NCBI GenBank assembly: GCA_963920705.1 | Contig: OY987230.1 | Span: 10,937,320 to 11,001,319, forward strand | From: Odiellus spinosus | Lineage: Eukaryota > Arthropoda > Arachnida > Opiliones > Phalangiidae | Direction: 5' to 3' | Length of the DNA stretch: 64,000 nt | Shown: positions 23,072 to 34,383 of the stretch, piece by piece | Numbering within the stretch: position 1 is the first letter of the stretch | How the letters are laid out: every line of letters starts with the position of its first letter | Program-made: the position numbers and the translations under genes | The notes under the pieces: model-generated | Seen by the model: only the letters and a program-made list of their open reading frames with translations | The model's database searches: none | What the model was told of the DNA's origin: nothing

Positions 23072-24441
23072 ATGTCTCCTCCTAGAGTTTTGAGGAAGCG
23101 TTTAGAAATAAATAATTTGGCAATATTCTCGCTTTTGTTGCTTAATCACCGAAAAAGAATAAAAAGAAGAAGAAGGATTTGGGTTCGTGAAGTATTTTTG
23201 GATAGGGAAAGAGATGGCGACTATCATAACCTGATTCCCAAACTGCGGCTATATTTTGAGGTGTACGACGACTCTCTTTATGTTGAATATTGCCGATTAA
23301 TTCCTGCACAATTTGATTTTTTATTGAACTTGGTTCAGCCCCGTCTATCAAAACAAGAGACACATTTACGGAAAAGTATATCAGCTGAAGAAAGGCTTTA
23401 TTTAACGCTAAGGTAAGCTACTGTGAAATTCTGTAGCATCGAAGCACCACCAGCGAATAAACATTAATTTGGTTTTCTAGGTATTTGTCAACCGGTGATA
23501 GCTACCGGTCACTGTCCTTAGCATTTCGAATGGGAAAATCCACAGTAACCGAAATAATCCCAGAAACCTGTAGGGTAATATGGGATGTGCTCCAGCCTTT
23601 GTATTTACCGCCAATGACAAAAGAATCCATGCTGAAAACTGCTCTCGAGTTCTTCAGGAAATGGAACTTTCCAAATTGTGTTGGCGCCATTGACGGCAAG
23701 CACATTCAACTTGTAGCTCCTCGAAATGCCGGATCACAATACTTCAATTATAAAGGGCACCATAGCATTGTTTTAATGGCTTCATGTGATGCGAACTATC
23801 AATTTAATTACGTTGATATTGGAAATTTTGGGCGTATTAGTGATGGTGGGGTGTTTGCGGCTTGCGATTTGGGGAAAGCTGTACAAGATGACAACTTTTT
23901 CCCTAGCCCAAGAAAGATAGAAAAAAATGGCCTTGAACTTCCTTTCTGTTTTGTTGGGGATGAAGCCTTTCCACTGCAAACACATTTGATGAGGCCATAT
24001 TCTGGAAGGTGTCTCCCTGATGATGAAGATATCTACAATTATAGGCTATCTCGAGCAAGACGCTGCATTGAGAATGCATTTGGAATTTCAAGTGTTAGAT
24101 TTAGGGTTTTAAGAATCTCTATTGGTCTTAATCCAGAAAATGCGTGTGAAATTGTCAAAGCTGTTGTCTGTTTACATAACTTTCTAATGCATAACGACGA
24201 AGAATTGAAAGTAAGAACCTATTGCCCCCAAAAATTTTCAGATTACATCGACGAAAACGGCCAATTTCAAGAAGGAGATTGGAGGAAAGATCTATTGAAT
24301 GCTAATTTAACTAATCTTCCACGCCAAGGTACTAGAGGGCATAAACAAATCAACAAAGTTATAAGAGACTATTTGAAAAATTATTTTATTGGAAGTGGAA
24401 AAGTAGGTTGGCAAGGTAGACACAGAGATCAATCTGCATAA
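23072..24441 (+). CDS. PIF/Harbinger transposase (HARBI1-like DDE nuclease), 433 aa
   Basis: Cuts and pastes the element by a DDE nuclease reaction. The coding sequence is 23072-23412 joined to 23481-24441; the 68-bp intron has a GTAAGC donor and a TTTTCTAG acceptor, and the join restores an Arg codon followed by YLSTGDSYRSL, a hallmark stretch of this family. Residues about 121-150 form a helix-turn-helix-like segment (SYRSLSLAFRMGKSTVTEII). The catalytic domain (DDE_Tnp_4 type) shows all three acidic residues in their usual contexts: Asp185 in GAIDGKH, Asp274 in GDEAFPL and Glu311 in RCIENAFG. There is no stop or frameshift, and the length is usual for the family. The ATG at 23072 lies 11 bp inside the left inverted repeat. 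An AATAAA signal follows at 24807-24812. It converges on the MADF-BESS gene 435 bp away. Confidence 0.95.
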
Positions 24442-24876
24442 ACTTATTATAGTAAAGCTAAATCTGCTGGAGAACCCTATGAAAAGACGGGTATTTTAAT
24501 TTATTTAGTAAATTCTATATTATTTAAACCAAATTTATATTCTATATTATTTAACCAAAAAAATGTATATTGTTTACCCCAAATTAATTTATCACATTGT
24601 TAAAAAAGATATTTTCGATATTTATTAAACCAGATTCATTTATATATTTTAATTGAACAAAATGACAAAAACAATTTTTTATGAAATCAAATTTATATTC
24701 GATATTGATTAATAAAAATGACAAAACTTGCTTATGTAATTGAACCTGGTTTTATCAAATTTAATTATAATTATTTGAATTGCAATTATTTTCTGGCACC
24801 TAAAAAAATAAAATCTTAATTAAACAATTATTTCCTGGCTCAATTTTTTTATTTCAAACAATGTACAAATATTTAG
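24442..24876. terminator. Convergent 3' region of the two Harbinger genes
   Basis: A very AT-rich 435-bp spacer between the two stop codons. AATAAA on plus at 24807-24812 can serve the transposase; AATAAA on minus (plus-strand TTTATT, 24848-24853) can serve the MADF-BESS gene. The predicted 3' ends would nearly abut or overlap. Confidence 0.55.
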
Positions 24877-25929
24877 TTAATGGTTTAAAGCCCTATTCTT
24901 TTGTTCAGCTTCTTGTTCAGTAATTAAATCATCAAGAACTTTTAAAATTTTTTGCTTAGCTTGTCTTTGATATTTGGGTTCTAAAGACTTTAAATCAGTT
25001 TTTAAACTTAATAAAAACAATTCCTCAGATTCTTGATTTTCAGATTTACTAATTATTTCACTATTTTCCTTCCATATTTTGAGTAATGTTTGTTCGTACG
25101 GATCTTTCTTACTCATTCTAGGTTTCTTGTTAGAACAACTCGCACTGTCATTTAAAGTTTTCCCAGCGGTAGCATTGTCAGATGATAATGGACTTTGGTT
25201 TCGGTTCGGTGTAAATCCTGAGCTTGAAGAGCTGGTTGATGGTTTTGGAGGATTTTCCATCGTGCTAGTTTGTTTATTCGGCGTGTCTTCAACATCTGAT
25301 TCAGGAATTGGTTCAATTACAAAATCTCCCAAATTAGTTTCAATTGTCAGCTCATTCATTGTTTCAGCTTGCTTAGAATTCGCAGCAGAAACTATATCCT
25401 CGTCACTCCTTTTTCCGTAGGTCATGCTACTTATCGTTCTACAGTAAAATTAAAATTTAATTAATATTTTTTTGGTTCAAGAACAATGAGGGAAAAGTAG
25501 TCATTGCCAACAAGATAATTGTAATGATTTGTTTATACTTTCTAGGTTTTATGGTATCCTTTAAAAAGTCCATCAATTCAAATAGATCCCAAGTGTCTCT
25601 TGTGGATACTTCACTACCACTTAACTGGGTAAAAACCAATGCTTTTTTCTCCCGAACGTACTTATCTCGAAGAGCCTTCCATTTAGCTTTTAAATCATCA
25701 ACTAAAATGAAAATTTCTTAATTAATCACAAATAACGAGGGAAGTTAAAAATAAGCCTTGGTATAAACTTACTAGAATACTTCATTCTTTCTGAAATTCG
25801 TATCCACGCCGCGTCTTTGTTTCTCGTATTCTTATAAATCTGTAGTTTCGAATTCCATAGCTCAGGAAAATTTCTAACTTCACTAATCAGTTCTTCATCA
25901 TTAATTACTGTACTAGTTCTGCAACTCAT
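24877..25929 (-). CDS. Harbinger accessory protein with MADF and BESS motifs, 293 aa
   Basis: The probable DNA-binding partner that recruits the transposase to the element ends. Three exons on minus: 25929-25773, 25701-25539 and 25438-24877, joined by TCTA|GTAAGT, AGAAA|GTATAA and matching TTTTAG and CTGTAG acceptors; the joined length is 882 bp, exactly 294 codons. Residues about 14-98 form a MADF domain (LISEVRNFPELWNSK, then AAWIRISERMKYS, then IDDLKAKWKALRDKYVREKK across the first splice). A low-complexity Ser/Pro/Asn linker follows with a basic KKPRMSKK near 211-218, a likely nuclear signal. Residues about 244-278 (ESEELFLLSLKTDLKSLEP...) match a BESS motif, a protein-interaction module often paired with MADF in insects. 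No disruption was seen. Polyadenylation signal on minus at 24853-24848. Confidence 0.88.
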
Positions 25930-25982
25930 TTTAACTTTTTAAGTGTACCCAGCAGTCAGCACAAAAAAAATAGTTTGTTATC

Positions 25983-26234
25983 TAGCAGACGACGGTTAGC
26001 CGGATACTGGAATATGCGCTAAAGATGCGCAGATGCTCTTCAATTGGTCGCGAGGACGCGAGCGAAGCGAAAATCTTTGGCGGGCGAAACAATTTCGCGT
26101 CGTTCGCGAAGGCTTGCGCTCTCGGCTTAGGCGCGAATTTTGTATGTGTGTTTGATGTTCGCGAATAGACGTACCACGCGCGCGAGCGTTACGTAACGAG
26201 CGAAGCGAAAAAATCACGTAGTCTGGTCGTACCT
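25983..26234 (-). repeat. Harbinger right terminal inverted repeat
   Basis: The reverse complement of the left repeat; the two differences I see are in ACACA(T/A)ACAAAA-like context and in CGCCTA(C/A)GCCG. The outer end reads GGTCGTACCT and is followed by the TTA duplication. The MADF-BESS start codon lies 54 bp inside this repeat. Confidence 0.93.
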
Positions 26235-26237
26235 TTA

Positions 26238-26937
26238 GAGGGAAGCCGGGGTCGGCGGAGCGGTGCGAAAATATTTCCTCTAGGCCCTTATTTCTCCTTG
26301 GAGTTTTTTTTTCTCTGTAAATAATTTATGAATCTGTCTAGAGCTCCGGTAACATTGGAAGAAGTCCAATAAAAAAAAAATTGCATTAGTATTTCTACTA
26401 TAGCGTGGAAATGGGGTATTTTTGTATAACTGTAGCGCATGTATTAAAGAAACGCCTGCCATATTTGAGTATTATACGGTCCATGTAACGAAAAAAAAAA
26501 AACATTTCGTGAACTGATGGAAACTAATCTTTAGGAACTTCCCCGTTACGAGTCTTTTATAGACACATATATATCTTAACAAAGATATTTTCAAAGGTCA
26601 AAATTGTCTCGATTCACTATCCCTTTAAGAAGAAAAATACGTTTAATATTGTTATAGTGTCATCAAATAATATCAGAGGAAAACCATCCCCACTTTTTGT
26701 AACGTAATTTCGATCTAATTCAGTTTGGCGTCCCTTTCGAGAAGCCGAGATTGATAGGCTACTTCAAAACCCGGGCGGAGAGTGGTGGACACATCTTAAG
26801 TTACCGGAAACCAGAAGCTATTTTGCGGTCAAATTTCGAGCGTCGTATCATTTTATGCTAAGATTACCGCGAATGAAGTTTAGTGCTTATACATATATAT
26901 TTTATAAATAGCTATAAGGGCATGAAGTAAGCCTTGG
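26238..26937. other. Non-coding spacer
   Basis: Between the Harbinger element and the 145-bp array. It contains a short GC-rich patch right after the transposon and A runs near 26370 and 26491. No gene seen. Confidence 0.4.
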
Positions 26938-28565
26938 CTTCTGTGGTTGGAATAATAGTTGTAGATGTGATTAGGTTAAGAGTAACAATGTACGAACCAT
27001 TTTCCAATCCCCACCATTGAAAAACAGTCCCCAGTTAGAACTAACCAATCCCTATTTGTAGGAATTAAATGAGTGGGTTGGAATAATTGTTGTAGATATG
27101 ATTTGGTTAAGACTAGCAATGTAGAGACCATTTTTCAATTCCCATCATTGACAAATGGTCGCTAATTAACTTGAACTAACCAAAGTAGGAATAAGACAAA
27201 TTGGTGTAATAAATAGTACTAATTAAAACCCCTTCCAAAGAAAGCGTGCGTTGGAAAATTATCGATTCGGTTAAGACCAGCAATATAGAAACCTTTTTTT
27301 CAATCCCCAACAATTGAAAAACAGTCAACAATTAATTGGAATTAACCAAAGTAATAAATAGTACTAATTAAAACAACTTCCTATGAATGGGTGCGTTGGA
27401 AAAATTATCGCAGGTGTGATTTGATTAAGACTAGCAATGTGGAAACCATTTTCCAATCCCAACAATTGAAAAACAGTCGCTAATTATTTAGAACTAACCA
27501 AAGTAGGAACAACCCATATCTATCCTAATTGAAAAACAGTCACTATTGTGAATTAACCAAAGTAAGAAATATGACTAAATAAAGCCCCTTTCTATGAAAA
27601 AGTTGTAATAATTGTTGTAGATGGGATTCGGTTAAGACTAGCAATGAAGAAACCATTTTCCAATCTCTCCTAATTGAAAAACAGTCACTATTGTGAATTA
27701 ACCAAACTAAGAAATAGGACAAAATAAAACCCCTTTCTATGAAAAAGTTGTAATAATTGTTGTAGATGGATTCGGTTAAAACTAGCAATGTAGAAACCAT
27801 TTTCCAATCTCTCCGAATTGAAAAACAGTCCCTTTTGTGAATTAACCAAAGTAAGAAATAAGACTAAATAAAACCCCTTTCTATGAAATAGTTGTAATAA
27901 TTGTTGTAGATGTGATTCGGTTAAGACTAGCAATGTAGAAACCATTTTCCAATCTCTCCTAATTGAAAAACAGTCCCTACTGGGAATTAACCAAAGTAAG
28001 AAATAGGACTAAATAAAACCCCTTTCTATATGAAAAAATGTAATAATTGTTGTAGATGGATTCGGTTAAGACTAGCAATGTAGAAACCATTTTCCAATCT
28101 CTCCTAATTGAAAAACAGTCACTATTGTGAATTTACCAAAGTAAGAAATAGGACTAAATAAAACCCCTTTCTATGAAAAAATTGTAATAATTGTTGTAGA
28201 TGTGATTCGGTTAAGACTAGCAATGTAGAAACCATTTTCCAATCTCTCCCAATTGAAAAACAGTCACTATTGTGAATTAACCAAAGTAAGAAATAGGACT
28301 AAATAAAACCCCTTTCTATGAAAAAATTTAATAATTGTTGTAGATGGGATTCGGTTAAGATTAGCAATGTAGAAACCATTTTCCAGACTCTCTTCAAATT
28401 GAAAACAGTCTCTAATTGGAATTAACCAAAGTAGGAAATAGGACTAATTAAAACCCCTCTCTATAAATGTGATTCAGTTAAGACTATCATTGTAGAAACC
28501 ATTTTCCAATCTCCACCATTGAAAAACAGTCACTAATAAATTTGAACAAACCAAAGTAGGAAAAA
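26938..28565. repeat. 145-bp tandem array, block 1 (about 11 units)
   Basis: The unit reads approximately GGAATAATTGTTGTAGATGT, GATTCGGTTAAGACTAGCAA, TGTAGAAACCATTTTCCAAT, followed by a CTCTCC.AATTGAAAAACAG segment and AATTAACCAAAGTAAGAAAT...CCCCTTTCTATGAA. The anchor CAATGTAGAAACC recurs every 144-145 bp in the central, most homogeneous units (27642, 27786, 27931, 28076, 28221, 28365). The outer units are more diverged, as expected for an array kept uniform by unequal exchange. Open frames of 85 codons on minus are by-products of the repeat. Confidence 0.93.
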
Positions 28566-29700
28566 TTATTCTCAATCGCGATCGATTTTGACTTTAAAAT
28601 AGTTGGTTATTGGATATAATGACTAAATTTGTCATTAACAACCATACCTTTCTCTATCACGTTATTTATGAAAAAACTTAAAGTTTATTAGTATATCATG
28701 GGCAACAATACCTATAAAAATGAACGTAATTAGACTAGCACTTGAAAATCGCAGAATATCTAAAAAGTTTATATTTCCCTTTTAAAATATTTTAATATAC
28801 TTTCTAGAATCTAGACGAACTAATTGGAGGAGCCAAAACTCTCGGTGCAAATTAATTCTATTGAATAGAGGTGTTAAAAGGCCCAGATTGAGACAACTTA
28901 GAAAATATATAGTCAGAGATACTTTGACATTTTAGCACGCACTACGTTGAAATATTTTGCTTATACCATATAGTTCTAAAATAACGTAATGATTAAAGTA
29001 AATGTAGACGATTAAACTTTGAACTACTTTAACTATTTCTTCACTTTTAAGCCAAAAGGTTTTGAAATTATAAATAACTATTTTGTTAATTTTACCAGGG
29101 CATAAGGTAGATTATCATTACCCTGGTAATTTACCGCTTAAATCACTAGGGTACCCAGAAGTGTGTACTCGATGTCGCCCTCCAGAAATGGTCTCTAGTA
29201 AAAGGTGTATACATTTATTCCGCGACTTTAAACGATCGAGAGTATAGAGGTCGACGTTTGGACAAGATAATATCGGTTTGTTTTATCTTTATTCATAATT
29301 TGAAATTATCCGCGGGAAGAATATCATAAATGCAATGTAATCGCGAATATTGAATTGATTATTATTCATAATTAACTGATTAAACAAATATTTATGGATT
29401 ATCTTGTCAAAACTTCGATCTCTAATCGAGAGAATATGTGTTGTACTATTAAAATATAAACGTGGTTCAGAACAAATTAATGAAACTCGAGAATATATGA
29501 AAGATATTGGCTGTAACGCCGTGAAGTCTCCCTTCCCCCCAAACCATTTACTCTGGTATCTCCTAACTTGAGAAAAAGCTTGTACAAAATCATGTAACTA
29601 CTCATGTAACAGTACTTGTAGATTATTTTTTTGGTTGCTTTTGCCGAGGACTTTAACAATGTACAACTATCCTAATTGATAAAGGTGAATTATCAAAACT
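28566..29700. other. Non-coding stretch
   Basis: AT-rich, no gene. A small hairpin TTACCAGGG / CCCTGGTAA lies at about 29091-29130. Confidence 0.4.
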
Positions 29701-30050
29701 GGTCTTCATAAGCGTCCTCTAACGACAATCAGCGACAAAAGTAGTAATTAACAAAACCTCGGGCGTGGCTGCCATGGATAGAGATTAGACAATTGTCACA
29801 GGACTTTCTGGATTTAGTACTTTCACGAAAAAGACCGCGCGAAAGTAACCTTAGCACTTGCTAGAACGCGTCTGAACCAACTGCAGGCTTAGCCACGCGG
29901 CCATAGTGAAGACGTAGTATTGCAGGGAATTTATTGTAAAATTATCCAAATTGTCGATTATAAAATATGTATTTTTACTGTAGCGGTAATTTCTTCTATG
30001 ATATATGTATATATATTTTGAACGATATTTTAACAATCTTCCCAACAACG
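29701..30050. repeat. Diverged member of the AAGCGTCCTCT family
   Basis: Contains ATAAGCGTCCTCTAACGACA at about 29709, matching the ends of the foldback elements at 6699 and 36327. A downstream block (AGAACGCGTCTGAACCAACT, CTTAGCCACGCGGCCATAGT) corresponds to 36148-36205. The order differs from the copy near 36 kb, so the family probably has a longer unit of which these are rearranged parts. Confidence 0.5.
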
Positions 30051-30796
30051 CTACTTAATTTCCATTTGGAATTCATAATTACCCGTACCCATCGCGAAAA
30101 GCAAAAATCACTACCTACACACCCCTTTAAAAATATAAATTTAATTAAAATTGTGAAAGTATCACTTTTAAATATATGTTTCTGGTAAATTTAAGCTTGT
30201 ACGAGAACATTTGTATTACGTTTAACAAAACCTTGAATTTCTGGTACAAGAGGTAGCGTTTTACTATTCGTATATGAAAGACAAGCTGGCATCTCAAAAT
30301 GATTCTGACTATACGATATAGTAGAGAAAGAGACAGCAGGAAGATCTAATGAAAACCGCTCGACTAAATTGGGGGTGCACGTCAAGCCTACAAGTACACG
30401 CAACTTCATTCATCGAAAGGGGGTTAAATGAATAGTAGACTAGAGGGAGATAGAAAAGTGGTAAGCGAACTTATTAGAAACCCGTTCTCCTTGAGCCTAT
30501 GTCTTTATTCAGACTCGTCCAATGGATAGATTTGGACGAAAATATATTTTTGGGATAAAACCACCGTAAAGAGTTTTCAAATGGATGCTAATGAATTCAA
30601 AACCAGAAAATAAAGAGATTTTAAAACAGTAGGCGCGCCACCTGTAAATTCGGTTTGATGGAGAAAGTATTTCGAGATTCATTGACGCATGCTATATATA
30701 CATATAATACGAAGTATATAAGAATGAACTAATAAGATAAATCTGTTTAAGCATAAAATTCAAATCAAAATTTTTACAAGTGAATTGTTCCCTGAG

Positions 30797-32092
30797 AAAT
30801 AAACAAATGCACCCCCGATTAGCATAGAAATAAGCAAATGCACCCCCGATTAGCATAGAAATAAGCAAATGCACCCCCGATTAGCATAGAAATAAGCAAA
30901 TGCACCCCCGATTAGCATAGAAATAAGCAAATGCACCCCCGATTAGCATAGAAATAAGCAAATGCACCCCCGATTAGCATAGAAATAAGCAAATGCACCC
31001 CCGATTAGCATAGAAATAAGCAAATGCACCCCCGATTAACATAGAAATAAGCAAATGCACCCCCGATTAGCATAGAAATAAGCAAATGCACCCCCGATTA
31101 GCATAGAAATAAGCAAATGCACCCCCGATTAGCATAGAAATAAGCAAATGCACCCCCGATTAGCATAGAAATAAGCAAATGCACCCCCGATTAGCATAGA
31201 AATAAGCAAATGCACCCCCGATTAGCATAGAAATAAGCAAATGCACCCCCGATTAGCATAGAAATAAGCAAATGCACCCCCGATTAGCATAGAAATAAGC
31301 AAATGCACCCCCGATCAGCATAGAAATAAGCAAATGCACCCCCGATTAGCATAGAAATAAGCAAATGCACCCCCGATTAGCATAGAAATAAGCAAATGCA
31401 CCCCCGATTAGCATAGAAATAAGCAAATGCACCCCCGATTAGCATAGAAATAAGCAAATGCACCCCCGATTAGCATAGAAATAAGCAAATGCACCCCCGA
31501 TTAGCATAGAAATAAGCAAATGCACCCCCGATTAGCATAGAAATAAGCAAATGCACCCCCGATTAGCATAGAAATAAGCAAATGCACCCCCCGATTAGCA
31601 TAGAAATAAGCAAATGCACCCCCGATTAGCATAGAAATAAGCAAATGCACCCCCGATTAACATAGAAATAAGCAAATGCACCCCCGATTAACATAGAAAT
31701 AAGCAAATGCACCCCCGATTAACATAGAAATAAGCAAATGCACCCCCGATTAACATAGAAATAAGCAAATGCACCCCCGATTAGCATAGAAATAAGCAAA
31801 TGCACCCCCGATTAGCATAGAAATAAGCAAATGCACCCCCGATTAGCATAGAAATAAGCAAATGCACCCCCGATTAGCATAGAAATAAGCAAATGCACCC
31901 CCGATTAGCATAGAAATAAGCAAATGCACCCCCGATTAGCATAGAAATAAGCAAATGCACCCCCGATTAGCATAGAAATAAGCAAATGCACCCCCGATTA
32001 GCATAGAAATAAGCAAATGCACCCGCGATTAGCATAGAAATAAGCAAATGCACCCCCGATTAGCATAGAAATAAGCAAATGCACCCCCGATT
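30797..32092. repeat. 31-bp minisatellite, about 42 copies
   Basis: The unit is AAATAAGCAAATGCACCCCC followed by GATTAGCATAG. Copies are almost identical; variants include GATTAACATAG (one near 31037 and a run of four at about 31651-31757), GATCAGC near 31313, one unit with an extra C near 31588 and one GCG unit near 32024. Diverged remnants continue to about 32230. The C5 strand bias is strict. No open frame of note. Copy number is likely to be polymorphic or misassembled. Confidence 0.97.
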
Positions 32093-32239
32093 CCCAGAGA
32101 AATAAGCAATTGAACCCTAATTTCCAAAGAAAACCAAAAATTAACGCAAATTCAGAGTCATTCTAGAGAAAACTGGAAATGAACCCATATTCCTAGAGAA
32201 TATCGAAAATTAATCCAGTTTCCCAGAGGAAACCGAAGA

Positions 32240-33007
32240 ATTTTAATAGGCCAATATTTATATATCGGTTAAGTATCGGTATCGACATCACGATTCATAT
32301 CGATTAACAAATTGTCGGTATCAGCGAACCTCTACTACAAACATTTCCGGTTTAATAGTACGAAAAGGTTCCTATATTGTAAGAGCATTTTCTCATACTA
32401 ATAGAGTATATATTTCATTGGTTACGTTAAACGTTAAAATCCAATGGTCCGTAGATCCCAGGTTTTAGGACGTAAAAACTTCATAATTCTACTCGTAACA
32501 TCAATTTAAAAATTAGAAAGTCTTTTCCAGGAACCATTCCGAATGTCAAGCTAAATTACAATTCTCACTAATTATAACAGATTGTTCGGTTCTAAGCCAG
32601 ACATTTTACCGAGATAATCACCAACAGCACGGAGTAGTTTTTATGGAAAAAAAAAATCTAGGGAAAAGCAACAACTGTTGGTGTATAATATTAATAAAGC
32701 GGAGTCCAACTCGAGAGCCCTACTCCAGAAATATTTGAAGTCTCCAATTACTTTCTTATTAGACGTGCCTGTAATAATGTCAAATTTTGGCGTAGTGATG
32801 TTAGAAAAGATTACGGTTTATAAGGCGCTATATGTAATCTATAAGAGCCATAGAATAGACCGAAACTCTATGGAAAAATTGTTTTTCAATATACGTTTTG
32901 GTTATATCCACAACCTAACCTATAGCCACTATTTTTCAACGCAACTGTTACGGGTCTTTGAATTTTATTCTTAGATGGGTAATTTGGGTCATTAGACGAC
33001 GACTACT
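32240..33007. other. Non-coding stretch
   Basis: Contains a 98-codon frame (32678-32974, plus) that starts in AT-rich sequence without a recognisable domain or splice context. I treat it as chance. Confidence 0.35.
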
Positions 33008-33392
33008 TTAAATGGAGAATGCAACAAGCGATTATTATCGATTCCTTATTGATTAAATAGGTATAATCCACCAGTAAAAAAATACAAACCAATTTTAAAC
33101 TAGAAATAAATATAAAATAGGCTTAGCTGAATTCATGGTGATCCTGAACTTGTTCACGTAGATGAGTCAGCGATCAATGAGAAAAGGCGATATCACCAGG
33201 AGACTTTCAATAACATTCGATTAGTCTCTGACCCTTCAAATCACGATATCCATGAATCCAGCTAAGCCTTTTTTCTGGTCAAGTTTTGTATTTCTGTCTA
33301 ATATTGGTTTGTAAAATTATTTTACTGGTGGATTAGACCTATTAACTCGATAAGGAATATATATACTTTGTTAGGTTGCATTCTCCCTTTAA
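33008..33392. mobile_element. TTAA MITE family A, copy 3 (best preserved)
   Basis: 385 bp bounded by TTAA at both ends. The left end TTAAATGGAGAATGCAAC and the right end GTTGCATTCTCCCTTTAA are near-perfect inverted copies. Next come ATCGATTCCTTATTGATTAA with TTAACTCGATAAGGAATAT, ATAATCCACCAGTAAAA with TTTTACTGGTGGATTAGAC, and GGCTTAGCTGAATTCATGG with CCATGAATCCAGCTAAGCC. The whole element can fold on itself. Confidence 0.87.
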
Positions 33393-33702
33393 AACTCAAA
33401 AATAAAACCGTAACCCCTTTTTTAAATTAAAATTAACAACTTATTATCATTGTTAACTTAAACTAACGAGTCTCTAAAAGTATGACCTTGGTCCGAAATG
33501 TCTTATAAAAAAGGTTTTTCTTGATATACCGTGTAGTTTCTCCGCTAATTAATTCGAGAACTGCATGTATACTATGGTGAAAAATTTCTCGAGTCAGCGA
33601 GAACTAAATTTACTAGACTTAATATTTATGTCAGTTTATATGTGAATCTGAATTATTTGTTGCGGACTTCTTTATTAATTAATTAATTAATTCCAAAGTG
33701 TC

Positions 33703-33883
33703 AAGTGTGAACGTAGTTTTATTGTAGCTTCATCTATCGGTTGTTGAAAACGAATCGGTATGAAACTGGTTCCCGAAGCAGTTTTGAGAAACCGAATCAA
33801 AGCGATTCGAAAAAAGGTTTCCCGTTCACATGACTCTAGTGAAATGGTTTAAATCGATTCTAAGGTATTGTATGAATGCAGCT
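33703..33883 (+). mobile_element. MITE, GCTGCATTCATAC-end family, copy 3 (partial)
   Basis: Shares GTAGCTTCATCTATCGGTTG, ACGAATCGGTATGAAACTGG, TTCCCGAAGCAGTTTTGAGA and the end GTATGAATGCAGC with the copy at 11738-12027. The left portion with the AAGATAATGTGTGAACACG-type sequence is missing. Confidence 0.65.
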
Positions 33884-34265
33884 TTAATCACTTAATTTTA
33901 CTTGAAAAGTAAACAGGTACGCGAAGCTAAGTTTCAAAGAACTAATAACGGCACGTCACCAAAAACCAAAGTAAAACCGCTCAAATTATTTTTCCACTTC
34001 ATCAAATAATGAACATCCAATTTCTCATACTCCACTTCCGCCCCTTTTATTAAGAAAAAAATGTATCTTGATAGAAATTCCTCAGTGTCTAATTGTTTCT
34101 TAGTGAAGGCAATATTGGAGCGAAAGAAGTGGATCGGAAAATAAGTTTTTTTTTTTCATTTTTGCTTTTCAAAATTAGCGTCCCGTATTGGGCGCGAAGG
34201 GAATTAATTGGCGGAATAGCTCCGGAGAGAAGCTAAATCCGACCAATGGGGGGATTGTTCGCTCG

Positions 34266-34383
34266 ATGACGTGGTAGAAGAGCCCGGGGATAGTATGGGG
34301 GTTTAGCTGGGGGGAGCGGAATGGTGAATGGCACGCGGGAAACGAGAGACGGTATAAAAGATCTAAGTCGACCCAAACTTCTC
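34266..34383 (+). promoter_or_regulatory. TATA-containing promoter, inferred for the allatostatin-CCC gene
   Basis: TATAAAAG at 34353-34360 lies in a GC-richer island (about 34180-34500) and predicts initiation near 34383-34385. A CRE-like TGACGTGG lies upstream at 34266-34273 and another, TGACGTAA, just downstream at 34403-34410. CRE sites are common in neuropeptide promoters, but that is general knowledge, not proof. No clear initiator is present. The link to the neuropeptide gene 12.7 kb downstream is inferred from the matching strand, the ATG-free leader with a strong donor, and the unpaired 3' splice site before the coding exon. Confidence 0.5.

Larger units (their letters stand above)
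22806..26237 (+). mobile_element. Complete PIF/Harbinger DNA transposon
   Basis: The element spans 22809-26234 (3426 bp). It begins AGGTACGACCAGACTACGTG, ends in the inverted copy, and is flanked by TTA on both sides (22806-22808, 26235-26237), the target duplication typical of PIF/Harbinger. The terminal inverted repeats are 252 bp each (22809-23060 and 25983-26234) and differ at two bases by my alignment, which indicates a recent insertion. Inside are two convergent genes, a DDE transposase on plus and a MADF-BESS protein on minus, both with uninterrupted frames once short introns are removed. This is the normal two-gene arrangement of the superfamily, so the copy may be autonomous. Confidence 0.96.

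Noticed and set aside
27543..27945. 85-codon frames on minus, also at 40447-40704
   Set aside because: Read-through of the 145-bp tandem repeat; the apparent internal repeat in the protein equals the DNA period.
30692..32230. CRISPR-like appearance of the 31-bp array
   Set aside because: There are no variable spacers; it is a head-to-tail minisatellite in eukaryotic DNA.
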